Shown here: positions 36,146 to 43,724 of the stretch, in pieces
How positions within the stretch are numbered: the stretch's first letter is position 1
Layout: every line of letters begins with the position of its first letter
Source: JALHST01 sp963798435
Lineage (GTDB): Bacteria > Bacteroidota > Bacteroidia > Flavobacteriales > Flavobacteriaceae
DNA length: 64,000 nt
Assembly: GCA_963798435.1 (NCBI GenBank)
Contig: CAWCTF010000004.1
Coordinates: 434,001-498,000, forward strand
Reading direction: 5' to 3'
Translations under genes and position numbers: made by a program
The notes under the pieces: generated by a model
Database searches by the model: none
What the model was told of the DNA's origin: nothing
What the model saw: only the letters and a program-made list of their open reading frames with translations

Positions 36146-37471
36146 ATGATTAAAAAAGTAGGAATATTATTCGGAATGGAAGACACCTTTCCCTGGGCTT
36201 TCATTGACAAGGTAAACGCCTTGGGAAATGGGAAAGTAGTTGCCGAGGCCGTGAGCATTGATAAGGTACAGCAGGGCATCGATTATGGGTACGATGTCAT
36301 TATCGACCGTATATCCCAGGAAGTGCCATTTTATCGGGCGTATCTGAAAAACGCCGCACTAAAAGGCACTGCAGTAATCAACAATCCGTTTTGGTGGAGT
36401 GCCGACGAAAAGTTCTTTAACAATTGTTTGGCCATGGAAATAGGGGTACCCGTGCCCAAGACCGTTCTCTTGCCCTCTAAGGAACGGCCTGACGACACTA
36501 CCGAAAAATCATTTCGAAACTTAAAAGCGCCGTTAGATTGGAAGTATATCTTCGACTACATTGGTTTTCCTGCTTATATGAAACCTCACTCTGGTGGTGG
36601 ATGGAAAAGCGTCTATCGTGTTGACAACCCAGATGATCTTTTCGCGAAACTTGAGGAAACCGGTCAATTGGTCATGATGCTTCAGGAGGAGATTGTTTTT
36701 GAAGATTATTATCGCGTGTATTGCCTAGGACAAAAATACGTCCACATCATGCCGTACGAACCAAGGAACGAACCGCACTTGCGTTATGCTACAGCACCTA
36801 AGACGAGTGGGGAGGAACACACAAAACTGATGCGCACCATTTATGATTTTACGCTGCGATTGAACAAAGTATTGGGCTATGATTTTAATACCGTAGAATT
36901 TGCGATCCGCGACGGGGTGCCTTATGCAATCGATTTTTGTAACCCGGCACCTGACGCCGACATCCATTCGGTAGGCCTCGCCAATTTTGATTGGATCGTA
37001 GAACATGCTGCCAAATATGCCGTTGAAAAGGCAAATGCCCATATCCCAAAACAGAACAATACCTCTTGGGGAGGGTTTGTGAAAACCGCAGTAGCTCCCA
37101 TAAGGCCAAAAGCTAAAAAGGTGACCTTAAAGACCGCCGCACAGGCAAAAAAGACCGCAGTGCAAATGCCGATCGTTACCAAGGCACCTGCGAAAGTGGC
37201 AAAAACACCAAAACCGAAAGTGACTTCAGTAAAGGTTTCGCCCACTCAAAAGACCGCTCCTAAAAAAGTCGGAACGGCACAGCCAAGAATAGTGAAGGCC
37301 AAGGCCGTGCCGAAAACGAAGTCAGCACCTGTTGCAATTAAAAAGGTCCCTACAAAAGGTGGGGTAGCCACGCCGTCAGCAGGGAAAACCAAAACAGCAG
37401 GGGTAAAAAAAGCCACAGCAAAAGTAAAACCGGCCATCAAGGCAAAAAATGCGCCTAAAAAAAAGAAATAG
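36146..37471 (+). CDS. ATP-grasp ligase with lysine-rich histone H1-like tail
   Basis: 441 aa in two parts. Residues 1-315 are an ATP-grasp enzyme: a pre-ATP-grasp domain (KKVGILFGMEDTFPWAFIDK), the ATP-binding lid FPAYMKPHSGGGWKSVYRV, MLQEEIVFEDYYRVYCLG and the metal-site end GYDFNTVEFAIRDGVPYAID with FCNPAPDAD. Such enzymes join a carboxylate to an amine through an acyl phosphate. Residues about 318-441 are low complexity, made almost only of Lys, Ala, Pro, Thr and Val with no Asp or Glu (VPKTKSAPVAIKKVPTKGG), resembling histone H1 or HC1 tails. The tail could bind nucleic acid or polyanions, or be a modification substrate. Cluster neighbours support amide synthesis. Confidence 0.85.
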   Translation: MIKKVGILFGMEDTFPWAFIDKVNALGNGKVVAEAVSIDKVQQGIDYGYDVIIDRISQEVPFYRAYLKNAALKGTAVINNPFWWSADEKFFNNCLAMEIGVPVPKTVLLPSKERPDDTTEKSFRNLKAPLDWKYIFDYIGFPAYMKPHSGGGWKSVYRVDNPDDLFAKLEETGQLVMMLQEEIVFEDYYRVYCLGQKYVHIMPYEPRNEPHLRYATAPKTSGEEHTKLMRTIYDFTLRLNKVLGYDFNTVEFAIRDGVPYAIDFCNPAPDADIHSVGLANFDWIVEHAAKYAVEKANAHIPKQNNTSWGGFVKTAVAPIRPKAKKVTLKTAAQAKKTAVQMPIVTKAPAKVAKTPKPKVTSVKVSPTQKTAPKKVGTAQPRIVKAKAVPKTKSAPVAIKKVPTKGGVATPSAGKTKTAGVKKATAKVKPAIKAKNAPKKKK

Positions 37472-37492
37472 GCCCCAAATTTAAGCGTCGAT

Positions 37493-38590
37493 ATGCACAA
37501 GTTCACACTGGGAATAGAGGAAGAATTTCAAATTCTGGATAGCGAGGCATTGACCCTTCATTCGCAGATGTCGAAGATCATTGATGGCGGCAAGGTTATC
37601 CTGAAGGAGCGTATCAAGGAGGAAATGCACCAGTCTGTTGTCGAGATGGGCACCAATGTGTGCGAGAACATCAATCAGGCCCGCGACGAGGTGTCCTATT
37701 TGCGAAAACAGGTCATTGAACTGGCAGCCAAAGAAGATTTGAAGGTTGCCGCTTCGGGAACCCATCCTTTTTCGCATTGGAGCGAACAATTGATAACTCC
37801 CAATCCCAGGTATGATCAACTGATCGCGGAGATGAAGGATGTAGCGCGTTCTAATTTGATTTTCGGAATGCATGTCCATGTAGGCATTCCCAATCGGGAG
37901 GAAGGGTTGCATATAATGAATATTGCACGGTATTTCTTGCCTCACCTATATGCCCTTTCAACCAATTCACCTTTTTGGGAGAGTCGCGAAACGGGATTCA
38001 AGTCATTTCGTTCCAAAATATTCGACAAGTTTCCACGCACCGGAATTCCTCCATATTTTGCCAGTGTGGCCGAGTATGATAAGTTTATAGAATTGCTCGT
38101 AAAGACCAATTGTATCGATAATGGCAAAAAGATATGGTGGGATATTAGGCTCCACCCATTTTATCCAACGGTTGAATTCAGAATCTGCGATATGGTTATG
38201 ACGGTTGATGAGGTAGTCTGTATTGCGGCACTCATGCAATGCATCATCGCCAAGTTGAGCAAATTGCATCGGAAAAACCAGAGTTTTCGGTCCTATAGAC
38301 GAATTTTAATCAATGAGAATAAATGGCGCGCGGCGCGCTGGGGAGTAGAGGCCAAACTTATCGATTTCGGCAAGGAAGAAGAGGTGCCTTTTGCCCTTTT
38401 GATTCAGGAACTACTTGAATTTATCGATGACGTAGTCGATGAACTTGGGTGCCGTACCGAAGTGAATTATGTCTACCAAATGCTAGAGCAAGGTTCAGGG
38501 GCTGATCGGCAGCTCAAGCTATTTGGGGAGACCAATGATTTAAAACAAGTAGTACATTACATTGTGGAACAGACCTCAAAAGGACTCTAA
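37493..38590 (+). CDS. Carboxylate-amine ligase (GCS2/YbdK family)
   Basis: 365 aa member of the glutamate-cysteine ligase 2 family (COG2170). The N-terminal TLGIEEEFQILDSEALTLHS is the hallmark metal/ATP motif; further family blocks are ASGTHPFSHWSEQ, MHVHVGIPN and WWDIRLHPFYPTVEFRICD. These glutamine synthetase-fold enzymes use ATP to couple a carboxylate to an amine; YbdK itself shows weak gamma-glutamylcysteine activity. It starts 21 bp after the ATP-grasp stop. Length and motifs look intact. It is named by family only; the substrates in this pathway are unknown. Confidence 0.93.
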   Translation: MHKFTLGIEEEFQILDSEALTLHSQMSKIIDGGKVILKERIKEEMHQSVVEMGTNVCENINQARDEVSYLRKQVIELAAKEDLKVAASGTHPFSHWSEQLITPNPRYDQLIAEMKDVARSNLIFGMHVHVGIPNREEGLHIMNIARYFLPHLYALSTNSPFWESRETGFKSFRSKIFDKFPRTGIPPYFASVAEYDKFIELLVKTNCIDNGKKIWWDIRLHPFYPTVEFRICDMVMTVDEVVCIAALMQCIIAKLSKLHRKNQSFRSYRRILINENKWRAARWGVEAKLIDFGKEEEVPFALLIQELLEFIDDVVDELGCRTEVNYVYQMLEQGSGADRQLKLFGETNDLKQVVHYIVEQTSKGL

Positions 38591-38754
38591 GCTTTTTGAA
38601 GGGGTGTATCAGTGATATATGATTTGCTATATCCAAACGTTCTATTACCACAAAAGGGTGATCGTAGAAACGAGGTTTGCATGTTTTTCGGAAGCTAAAA
38701 CGCACACATCTTGAGTCGCTTAAAGTGTACCGTCAGATGATTAAAATACAAACT

Positions 38755-39582
38755 ATGTACAAAATCGCGGTTTTAGATTTAAATGCAGGGGTTGCAAATG
38801 AAGGACTTCGTTGTATCAACGAGTTGGTGGCAGCATTTTTGACCAAGGAGGGCCTAGCTGGCAATTTCGATGTTTTTGAAGTTCGAATGCAAGCACAGGT
38901 TCCCAATGTTGCCGATTATGACATATTTATATCCTCCGGAGGGCCAGGGTCCCCCTTGATTACTGGAGCATCTTGGGAGGAAGACTATTTTGGGCTGCTC
39001 GATGCCATTTTACATAATAACTTGTCGCAACCAGTCAAAAAACATCTGTTTCTTATTTGTCATTCATTTCAATTGGCCTGTCTTCATTGGGACTTGGCAC
39101 GAGTTACCAAAAGACGTTCCACTTCTTTCGGGATCTTGCCCATTTTCAAGACCCTAAGTGGCGAACGGGAAGTACTTTTCGAAGGCCTTCCGAATCCGTT
39201 TTATGCCGTTGATTCCCGAGATTACCAGGTAGTGGGCCCCCATGAATGGAAATTGGAAACCTTGGACGGAAAAGTGCTCTGTAGGGAAAAAATACGACCC
39301 CACGTTCCCTTGGAAAGGGCTGTGATGGCAATCAGGTTCAGCAAGGAAATATTTGGGGTGCAGTTTCATCCCGAAGCCGATTCGGTGGGGATGTTGCACC
39401 ATTTTCAAAAGCCCGATATGCGAAAGAAAATCATAAAACATCATGGCAAGCAAAAGTACCTTGAGATGATCCAACACTTAGACGATGACGATAAGATCAT
39501 GAAGACCAACCATACCATTATTCCTCGATTTCTGCAATTAGCGGCCGAATCTATTGATCGATCTAAATTTATTTCGGTATGA
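38755..39582 (+). CDS. Class I glutamine amidotransferase-like protein
   Basis: Start at ATG 38755 (MYKIAVLDLNAGVANEGLRC); the frame stays open 26 codons upstream without domain character. 275 aa. The triad is complete: C102 in FLICHSFQLAC, H205 and E207 in FGVQFHPEADS. The glycine-rich FISSGGPGSPLIT oxyanion region also fits. It should release ammonia from glutamine, or act as a related gamma-glutamyl hydrolase. No synthetase domain is fused, so the ammonia would go to a partner such as the ATP-grasp-like protein whose ATG overlaps its stop by 4 bp. Confidence 0.9.
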   Translation: MYKIAVLDLNAGVANEGLRCINELVAAFLTKEGLAGNFDVFEVRMQAQVPNVADYDIFISSGGPGSPLITGASWEEDYFGLLDAILHNNLSQPVKKHLFLICHSFQLACLHWDLARVTKRRSTSFGILPIFKTLSGEREVLFEGLPNPFYAVDSRDYQVVGPHEWKLETLDGKVLCREKIRPHVPLERAVMAIRFSKEIFGVQFHPEADSVGMLHHFQKPDMRKKIIKHHGKQKYLEMIQHLDDDDKIMKTNHTIIPRFLQLAAESIDRSKFISV

Positions 39583-40775
39583 TCCCAGAACGAAGGGAAG
39601 CGTTCAACAAAGGCTTCAAACAGAATTACTATGAAGATCTAAAAAAATATGTAGCTGATACATTCGGGGAACCCTGTGCCTTTCGAATCTCGGAAACACC
39701 GGTTTTTATTAGCAAGGAAATCAAGGAAAAAGTACTTGAAGCCAGTGCTTCGATTTTGGATCAAATTTGGCAATTGGATATGGATGTGATTCGACAGCGA
39801 TTTCTGCCAAAGCATTTACAATCTCCTAGTCCTTTGGGAAAACCTCATTTTTTGGCAATTGATTTTGGGTTGTGCGATGATGCCGATGGCAACATATCCC
39901 CTCAATTAATCGAATTACAGGCCTTTCCGTCACTGATGTATTACCAGCCATTTTTAGGAAAGGCATTTTTGCAAAACTACCCGAACCTTGATTCGAATGG
40001 ACTTCATTATTTTTTAGACAGTCTAGACGAGACCGCCTATTACAAAAAGGTCAAGAATTTAATTCTCGCTGATGAAAAACCTGAAAATGTTATCTTAATG
40101 GAACTTTTTCCCGAGAAGCAAAAGACGCGCATCGATTTTTGGGCCACGAAAAAGGCCTTGGGTATAGCAGTGGTCTGTATCACAGAGGTAATCAAGGAAG
40201 GTAAAAAATTATTCTATTGGAAGGAAGGTCAAAAAATTCCGATACACCGTATATACAACCGGGTGATTTTCGATGATATGCAACGGCTTGAGAATGTGCA
40301 TACCAATTTTAATCTTTATGATGAGGTCGATGTAGCCTGGGTTACCCATCCTGATTGGTTTTTTATGATCTCAAAATGCATCATGCCGTTGTTGCGGCAT
40401 GAATTCATTCCACAGTCATACTATTTGAATGATTACCCTGCAGATCTTCAACTTGACGATTTTGTCTTAAAACCGTTGTTTTCGTTTGCTGGCCAGGGTA
40501 TCGATTTGAATCCGACCCTCGAAAGCATTTCCAAAATCACCGATACTGCCAATTTTCTATTACAACGAAAGGTCAACTACGCCCCGATTATCAAAACGAA
40601 TACCGAGACAAATTCGAAGGTAGAGTTGCGTATTCTCTATATTTTAGATACCGAGAGTAATACATTGAAACCGGCAATTAACTTGACCCGTATGGGTAAG
40701 GGCGGGCTTATCAATGTGTCTCACCAGAATGCCGACACTTGGATCGGCTCTTCGATTAGTTTTTTTGAGGATTAA
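39579..40775 (+). CDS. ATP-grasp-like protein of unknown function
   Basis: 398 aa, translationally coupled to the amidotransferase (ATGA overlap). No family was recognised outright, but the C-terminal half reads like an ATP-grasp fold: DDFVLKPLFSFAGQGIDLNP (glycine-rich ATP loop), LLQRKVNYAPII (adenine-contact strand), ELRILYILDTESNTLKPAIN and LTRMGKGGLINVS (metal-site end with Asn/Arg). The N-terminal half (FLAIDFGLCDDADGNISPQL, IELQAFPSLMYYQPFLGKAF) is conserved-looking, with an acidic pair that may bind substrate. A role as the ammonia- or amine-accepting ligase of the cluster is inferred from position. Confidence 0.7.
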   Translation: MIPERREAFNKGFKQNYYEDLKKYVADTFGEPCAFRISETPVFISKEIKEKVLEASASILDQIWQLDMDVIRQRFLPKHLQSPSPLGKPHFLAIDFGLCDDADGNISPQLIELQAFPSLMYYQPFLGKAFLQNYPNLDSNGLHYFLDSLDETAYYKKVKNLILADEKPENVILMELFPEKQKTRIDFWATKKALGIAVVCITEVIKEGKKLFYWKEGQKIPIHRIYNRVIFDDMQRLENVHTNFNLYDEVDVAWVTHPDWFFMISKCIMPLLRHEFIPQSYYLNDYPADLQLDDFVLKPLFSFAGQGIDLNPTLESISKITDTANFLLQRKVNYAPIIKTNTETNSKVELRILYILDTESNTLKPAINLTRMGKGGLINVSHQNADTWIGSSISFFED

Positions 40776-40862
40776 AAAATCTATCTGAAATGGCAGTGCA
40801 CACGTTTTAATCTACACAGGTGTAAATGCTATACTTTAATTGCCCAACCGATTATAAAAGAT

Positions 40863-41453
40863 TTAAATGTGATCGTGTAACAATTTGGCTACATATTTTC
40901 CAATTACATCAAATTCGAGATTGACACGTGTTCCGACCGTGTAGGTTTTGAAACGAGTATGCGCAAAGGTATACGGGATAATCGCTACACTAAATGAATT
41001 TTTTTTAGAATTTACGACCGTTAGGCTCACCCCGTCGATTGTTATGGAGCCTTTTTCAATGGTTACCGAACCCACTTCATAATTATAGTCAAATGAAAAG
41101 ACCCAACTGCCCTCTTTTTCCACTACGGAAGTACAAATGGCTGTTTGATCCACGTGTCCCTGCACCATGTGGCCGTCTAATCGAGCTCCCAGTATCATGG
41201 CGCGCTCCAAATTGACCTCATCACCCACTGCAAGGGTTCCAAGGTTTGTTTTTTGTAAGGTCTCTTCGATGGCGGTCACTGTGTAAGAAGTGTTGAAGAT
41301 TTCGACCACTGTTAAACATACGCCATTATGGGCTATACTCTGGTCGATTTCCAATTCGTTGGCCAGTGTGGAAAGAATGGTAATGTGCAGGTTGCCCTTT
41401 TCCCGTTTAAGCCGTTCAACATTGCCCAAAGTTTCGATTATCCCTGTAAACAT
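40863..41453 (-). CDS. ribE: Riboflavin synthase, alpha subunit
   Basis: 196 aa, standard length, with two tandem lumazine-binding repeats. Repeat 1 begins MFTGIIETLGNVERLKREKG with IAHNGVCLTVVEI; repeat 2 has GHMVQGHVDQTA and GSITIDGVSLTVV. It converts two 6,7-dimethyl-8-ribityllumazine molecules to riboflavin, the precursor of FMN and FAD. The gene is convergent with the ATP-grasp-like gene and divergent from pdxA, with 57 bp between the two starts. Confidence 0.97.
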   Translation of the reverse strand: MFTGIIETLGNVERLKREKGNLHITILSTLANELEIDQSIAHNGVCLTVVEIFNTSYTVTAIEETLQKTNLGTLAVGDEVNLERAMILGARLDGHMVQGHVDQTAICTSVVEKEGSWVFSFDYNYEVGSVTIEKGSITIDGVSLTVVNSKKNSFSVAIIPYTFAHTRFKTYTVGTRVNLEFDVIGKYVAKLLHDHI

Positions 41454-41510
41454 GTGTCGTTTAAATTAAGTAGTTTTGCATCCAAGATCAGACACAAAGG
41501 TAAAGATATA

Positions 41511-42557
41511 ATGCAGGAAAATGCCAAAATAAAGCTGGGGATATCAATAGGGGACCTCAACGGAATCGGTTGTGAAGTGGTATTAAAAACCTTTGAAGAT
41601 GCGCGGATGCTCGATTTTTGCACCCCAATTATTTTTGCTTCCAACAAAACCATAACACATCAAAAAAACCATTTTGGGCTTGATATAAATTTCAACGGTA
41701 TTTCGGATGCCACAAAAGCATTGGATGATAAGATCAACGTGGTCAATGTTTGGAAGGAAGCCCCTGATTTTGTTTTTGGCACGGCTACTCCTGAAAGCGG
41801 ATCGTTCGCGATTCGCTCCTTAAAAGCGGCTGTAAAAGCGTTGAAAAATGATGAAATCGACGTCTTGGTCACTGCCCCTATCAATAAAAATACAATTCAA
41901 TCTGAGGAATTTAAATTCCCGGGACATACCGATTACCTGGCTGAAGTGCTTGAGGGAGAGAGCCTCATGTTTATGGTTACCGAAGACCTGAAGATCGGAT
42001 TGTTGACAGATCATATTGCTGTGAAAGATGCCCCCGCCGCCATCAATCCCATATTGATTCGTACGAAAGTGCGTACTATGGAAAAGTCATTGATGATGGA
42101 TTTTGGTATTAGGAGGCCCAAAATAGCCCTCTTGGGTATAAATCCTCACAGTGGGGATAATGGGCTAATAGGCAAAGAGGACGACGAGATCTTAAAGCCT
42201 ATAATTAGGGAAATGTCAGACGCTGGGCATTTGGTCTTCGGACCCTTTGCTGCAGACAGTTTCTTCGGCTCGGATGCCTATCGAAAATTTGATGCGGTTT
42301 TAGCGGCTTATCATGATCAAGGCTTAATACCTTTCAAAACCCTCTCTTTTGGACGTGGCGTAAATTTTACGGCCGGTCTTTCAAAAGTGCGAACATCACC
42401 AGATCATGGCACTGCTTTCGAAATAGCTGGAAAAAACATAGCGGATGCTAGCTCTTTTGAAGAAGCCGTTTTCATGGCCATTGCCATTTTCAAGAAACGG
42501 GAAGAGTATAAGGAACTTATTGATAATCAGCTACAAAAGCAGAAAGTTCGGCGATGA
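41511..42557 (+). CDS. pdxA: 4-hydroxythreonine-4-phosphate dehydrogenase
   Basis: Start ATG 41511 (MQENAKIKLGISIGDLNGIG), 348 aa; the longer open frame upstream overlaps ribE on the other strand and is not coding. Metal-binding histidines are seen in FKFPGHTDYLAE, LLTDHIAVKDA and AAYHDQGLIPFK; NFTAGLSKVRTSPDHGTAFE is the family C-terminal signature. It oxidises 4-phosphohydroxythreonine with NAD in the DXP-dependent pyridoxal phosphate pathway. In Flavobacteriaceae it commonly precedes the DUF177-rpmF block, as here. Confidence 0.96.
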   Translation: MQENAKIKLGISIGDLNGIGCEVVLKTFEDARMLDFCTPIIFASNKTITHQKNHFGLDINFNGISDATKALDDKINVVNVWKEAPDFVFGTATPESGSFAIRSLKAAVKALKNDEIDVLVTAPINKNTIQSEEFKFPGHTDYLAEVLEGESLMFMVTEDLKIGLLTDHIAVKDAPAAINPILIRTKVRTMEKSLMMDFGIRRPKIALLGINPHSGDNGLIGKEDDEILKPIIREMSDAGHLVFGPFAADSFFGSDAYRKFDAVLAAYHDQGLIPFKTLSFGRGVNFTAGLSKVRTSPDHGTAFEIAGKNIADASSFEEAVFMAIAIFKKREEYKELIDNQLQKQKVRR

Positions 42558-42633
42558 AACTACGCGATCTAGGGCCTTTTTTAAGTTGATTTTAAGAAGG
42601 GTCTTTATAATCGGACATATTTTATTCTAAAGG

Positions 42634-42663
42634 TTGGCTTTTCGTAAAATAATAGTATCTTTG
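42634..42663 (+). promoter_or_regulatory. Promoter of the DUF177-rpmF-fabH-acc block
   Basis: TTG (-33) at 42634-42636, a 19-bp spacer, and TATCTTTG (-7, consensus TAnnTTTG) at 42656-42663. The transcript would start about 42669-42671, 80 bp before the DUF177 start. Confidence 0.7.
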
Positions 42664-42668
42664 CACCC

Positions 42669-42710
42669 GCCGGAACTGGAATGGTCCGGTCTGTCCACTT
42701 CAATGTGGGC
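42669..42710 (+). promoter_or_regulatory. Two tandem hairpins at the 5' end of the rpmF operon transcript
   Basis: CCGGA (42670-42674) pairs with TCCGG (42685-42689), and GTCCAC (42693-42698) pairs with GTGGGC (42705-42710) with one wobble. They begin right where transcription should start. They may protect the mRNA 5' end or serve as a control element; not matched to a known riboswitch. Confidence 0.45.
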
Positions 42711-42752
42711 CTTTAATATAGTGTGGGTTACGTTTAATCAGTGTTGTAAAAG

Positions 42753-43280
42753 ATGAAGCATAAGGAATATATAATTCCTTTCTCAGGATTGAAGCAAGGA
42801 AAACACGAATTCAAATACGTAATCGACAACAAGTTCTTTGAATCTTTTGGGTATGACGAGTTTAATGGGGCAACTATTGCAGCCACGATTATCTTGAACA
42901 AAACGAGTACCATGCTTGAACTAGAATTTAAGGCAATGGGCACCGTAAATGTGAACTGTGATATTACCAGTGAGCCGTATGATCAAGAAATAGAATCAGG
43001 TCTTGAACTCGTGGTGAAATTCGGGGAGACTTTCAATGACGAAGACGACGAAATCTTAATCATCCCATATGGGGAACATCAAATCAACGTAGCACAGTAC
43101 TTATACGAAATGTTGGTGTTGGCAGTACCCCAAAAAAGGATTCATCCTGGAATTGCTGAAGGAACCCTTAAATCAGAAGTACTTGACAAGTTAAGGGAAC
43201 TACAACCAAAGGAAACAAAGGAAAACAAAGGAATCGATCCCAGATGGGACGCACTAAAAAAATTATTAACGGATAAATAA
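42753..43280 (+). CDS. yceD: DUF177 (YceD) family protein
   Basis: 175 aa. It is recognised by position before rpmF and by features of the family: IIPFSGLKQGKHEFKYVIDN, AMGTVNVNCDITSEPYDQEI and the conserved end ELQPKETKENKGIDPRWDAL. YceD/DUF177 proteins are needed for 23S rRNA accumulation in plants and bacteria. It is co-transcribed with L32 (6-bp gap). The cysteine-bearing CDITSEPYD site is typical. Cytoplasmic. Confidence 0.92.
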   Translation: MKHKEYIIPFSGLKQGKHEFKYVIDNKFFESFGYDEFNGATIAATIILNKTSTMLELEFKAMGTVNVNCDITSEPYDQEIESGLELVVKFGETFNDEDDEILIIPYGEHQINVAQYLYEMLVLAVPQKRIHPGIAEGTLKSEVLDKLRELQPKETKENKGIDPRWDALKKLLTDK

Positions 43281-43286
43281 GTTACC

Positions 43287-43484
43287 ATGGCACATCCTAA
43301 GAGAAAAATTTCAAAGACCAGAAGGGACAAGAGAAGAACACATTACAAGGCAGTAGCCCCTACCTTGGCAACGGACCCGACTACCGGAGAAATGCATTTA
43401 TTTCACAGAGCACATTGGCACGAAGGTAAATTGTATTACAAGGGCCAAGTGCTTATCGACAAAACTGAAAGCGTAGAGGCATAG
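43287..43484 (+). CDS. rpmF: 50S ribosomal protein L32
   Basis: 65 aa. MAHPKRKISKTRRDKRRTHY is the canonical L32 start, followed by the short bacteroidete C-terminus. The zinc-binding cysteines found in many L32 proteins are absent, as is usual for the C-minus type. It lies in the conserved DUF177-rpmF arrangement and is followed by an intrinsic terminator, so fabH probably has its own promoter too. Confidence 0.98.
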   Translation: MAHPKRKISKTRRDKRRTHYKAVAPTLATDPTTGEMHLFHRAHWHEGKLYYKGQVLIDKTESVEA

Positions 43485-43508
43485 CCTTTCGACCGTACGC
43501 ATTAAATC

Positions 43509-43540
43509 TCCCACTGGAACAAGTGGGATTTTTTGTTTTT
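43509..43540 (+). terminator. Intrinsic terminator after rpmF
   Basis: TCCCACT (43509-43515), loop GGAACA, AGTGGGA (43522-43528), then TTTTTTGTTTTT. A strong stem with a long T-run. Confidence 0.85.
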
Positions 43541-43648
43541 GACAATACTACTAGGAGATGCATACTACTTTTCAGTGAGACTGCTTTTACTTTACTGAAA
43601 TATTTTAGGGGTCATCTGCCTTCCTGAAAAAGAACTCTTTTTAGGTCT

Positions 43649-43705
43649 AAAGTCCCAAAAAATCATTAATTTTCACAACTTTTGAGTCATTTTGAGGACT
43701 TTTTG
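43649..43705. promoter_or_regulatory. Repeated and inverted motifs in the fabH leader
   Basis: AAAGTCCCAAAA at 43649-43660 faces TTTTGAGGACTTTTT at about 43690-43704 as an imperfect inverted repeat. TTTTGAGTCA and TTTTGAGGAC also form a direct repeat at 43680-43700. The site sits 20-75 bp before the fabH start and could bind a regulator of fatty acid synthesis. No known FapR or FadR box matches. Confidence 0.3.
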
Positions 43706-43724
43706 ATGCAAAATCAACTTTAGA

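Noticed and set aside
41328..41510. N-terminal extension of PdxA
   Set aside because: The extra residues are the reverse reading of ribE; PdxA homologues begin at the MQENAKIKLGIS position.
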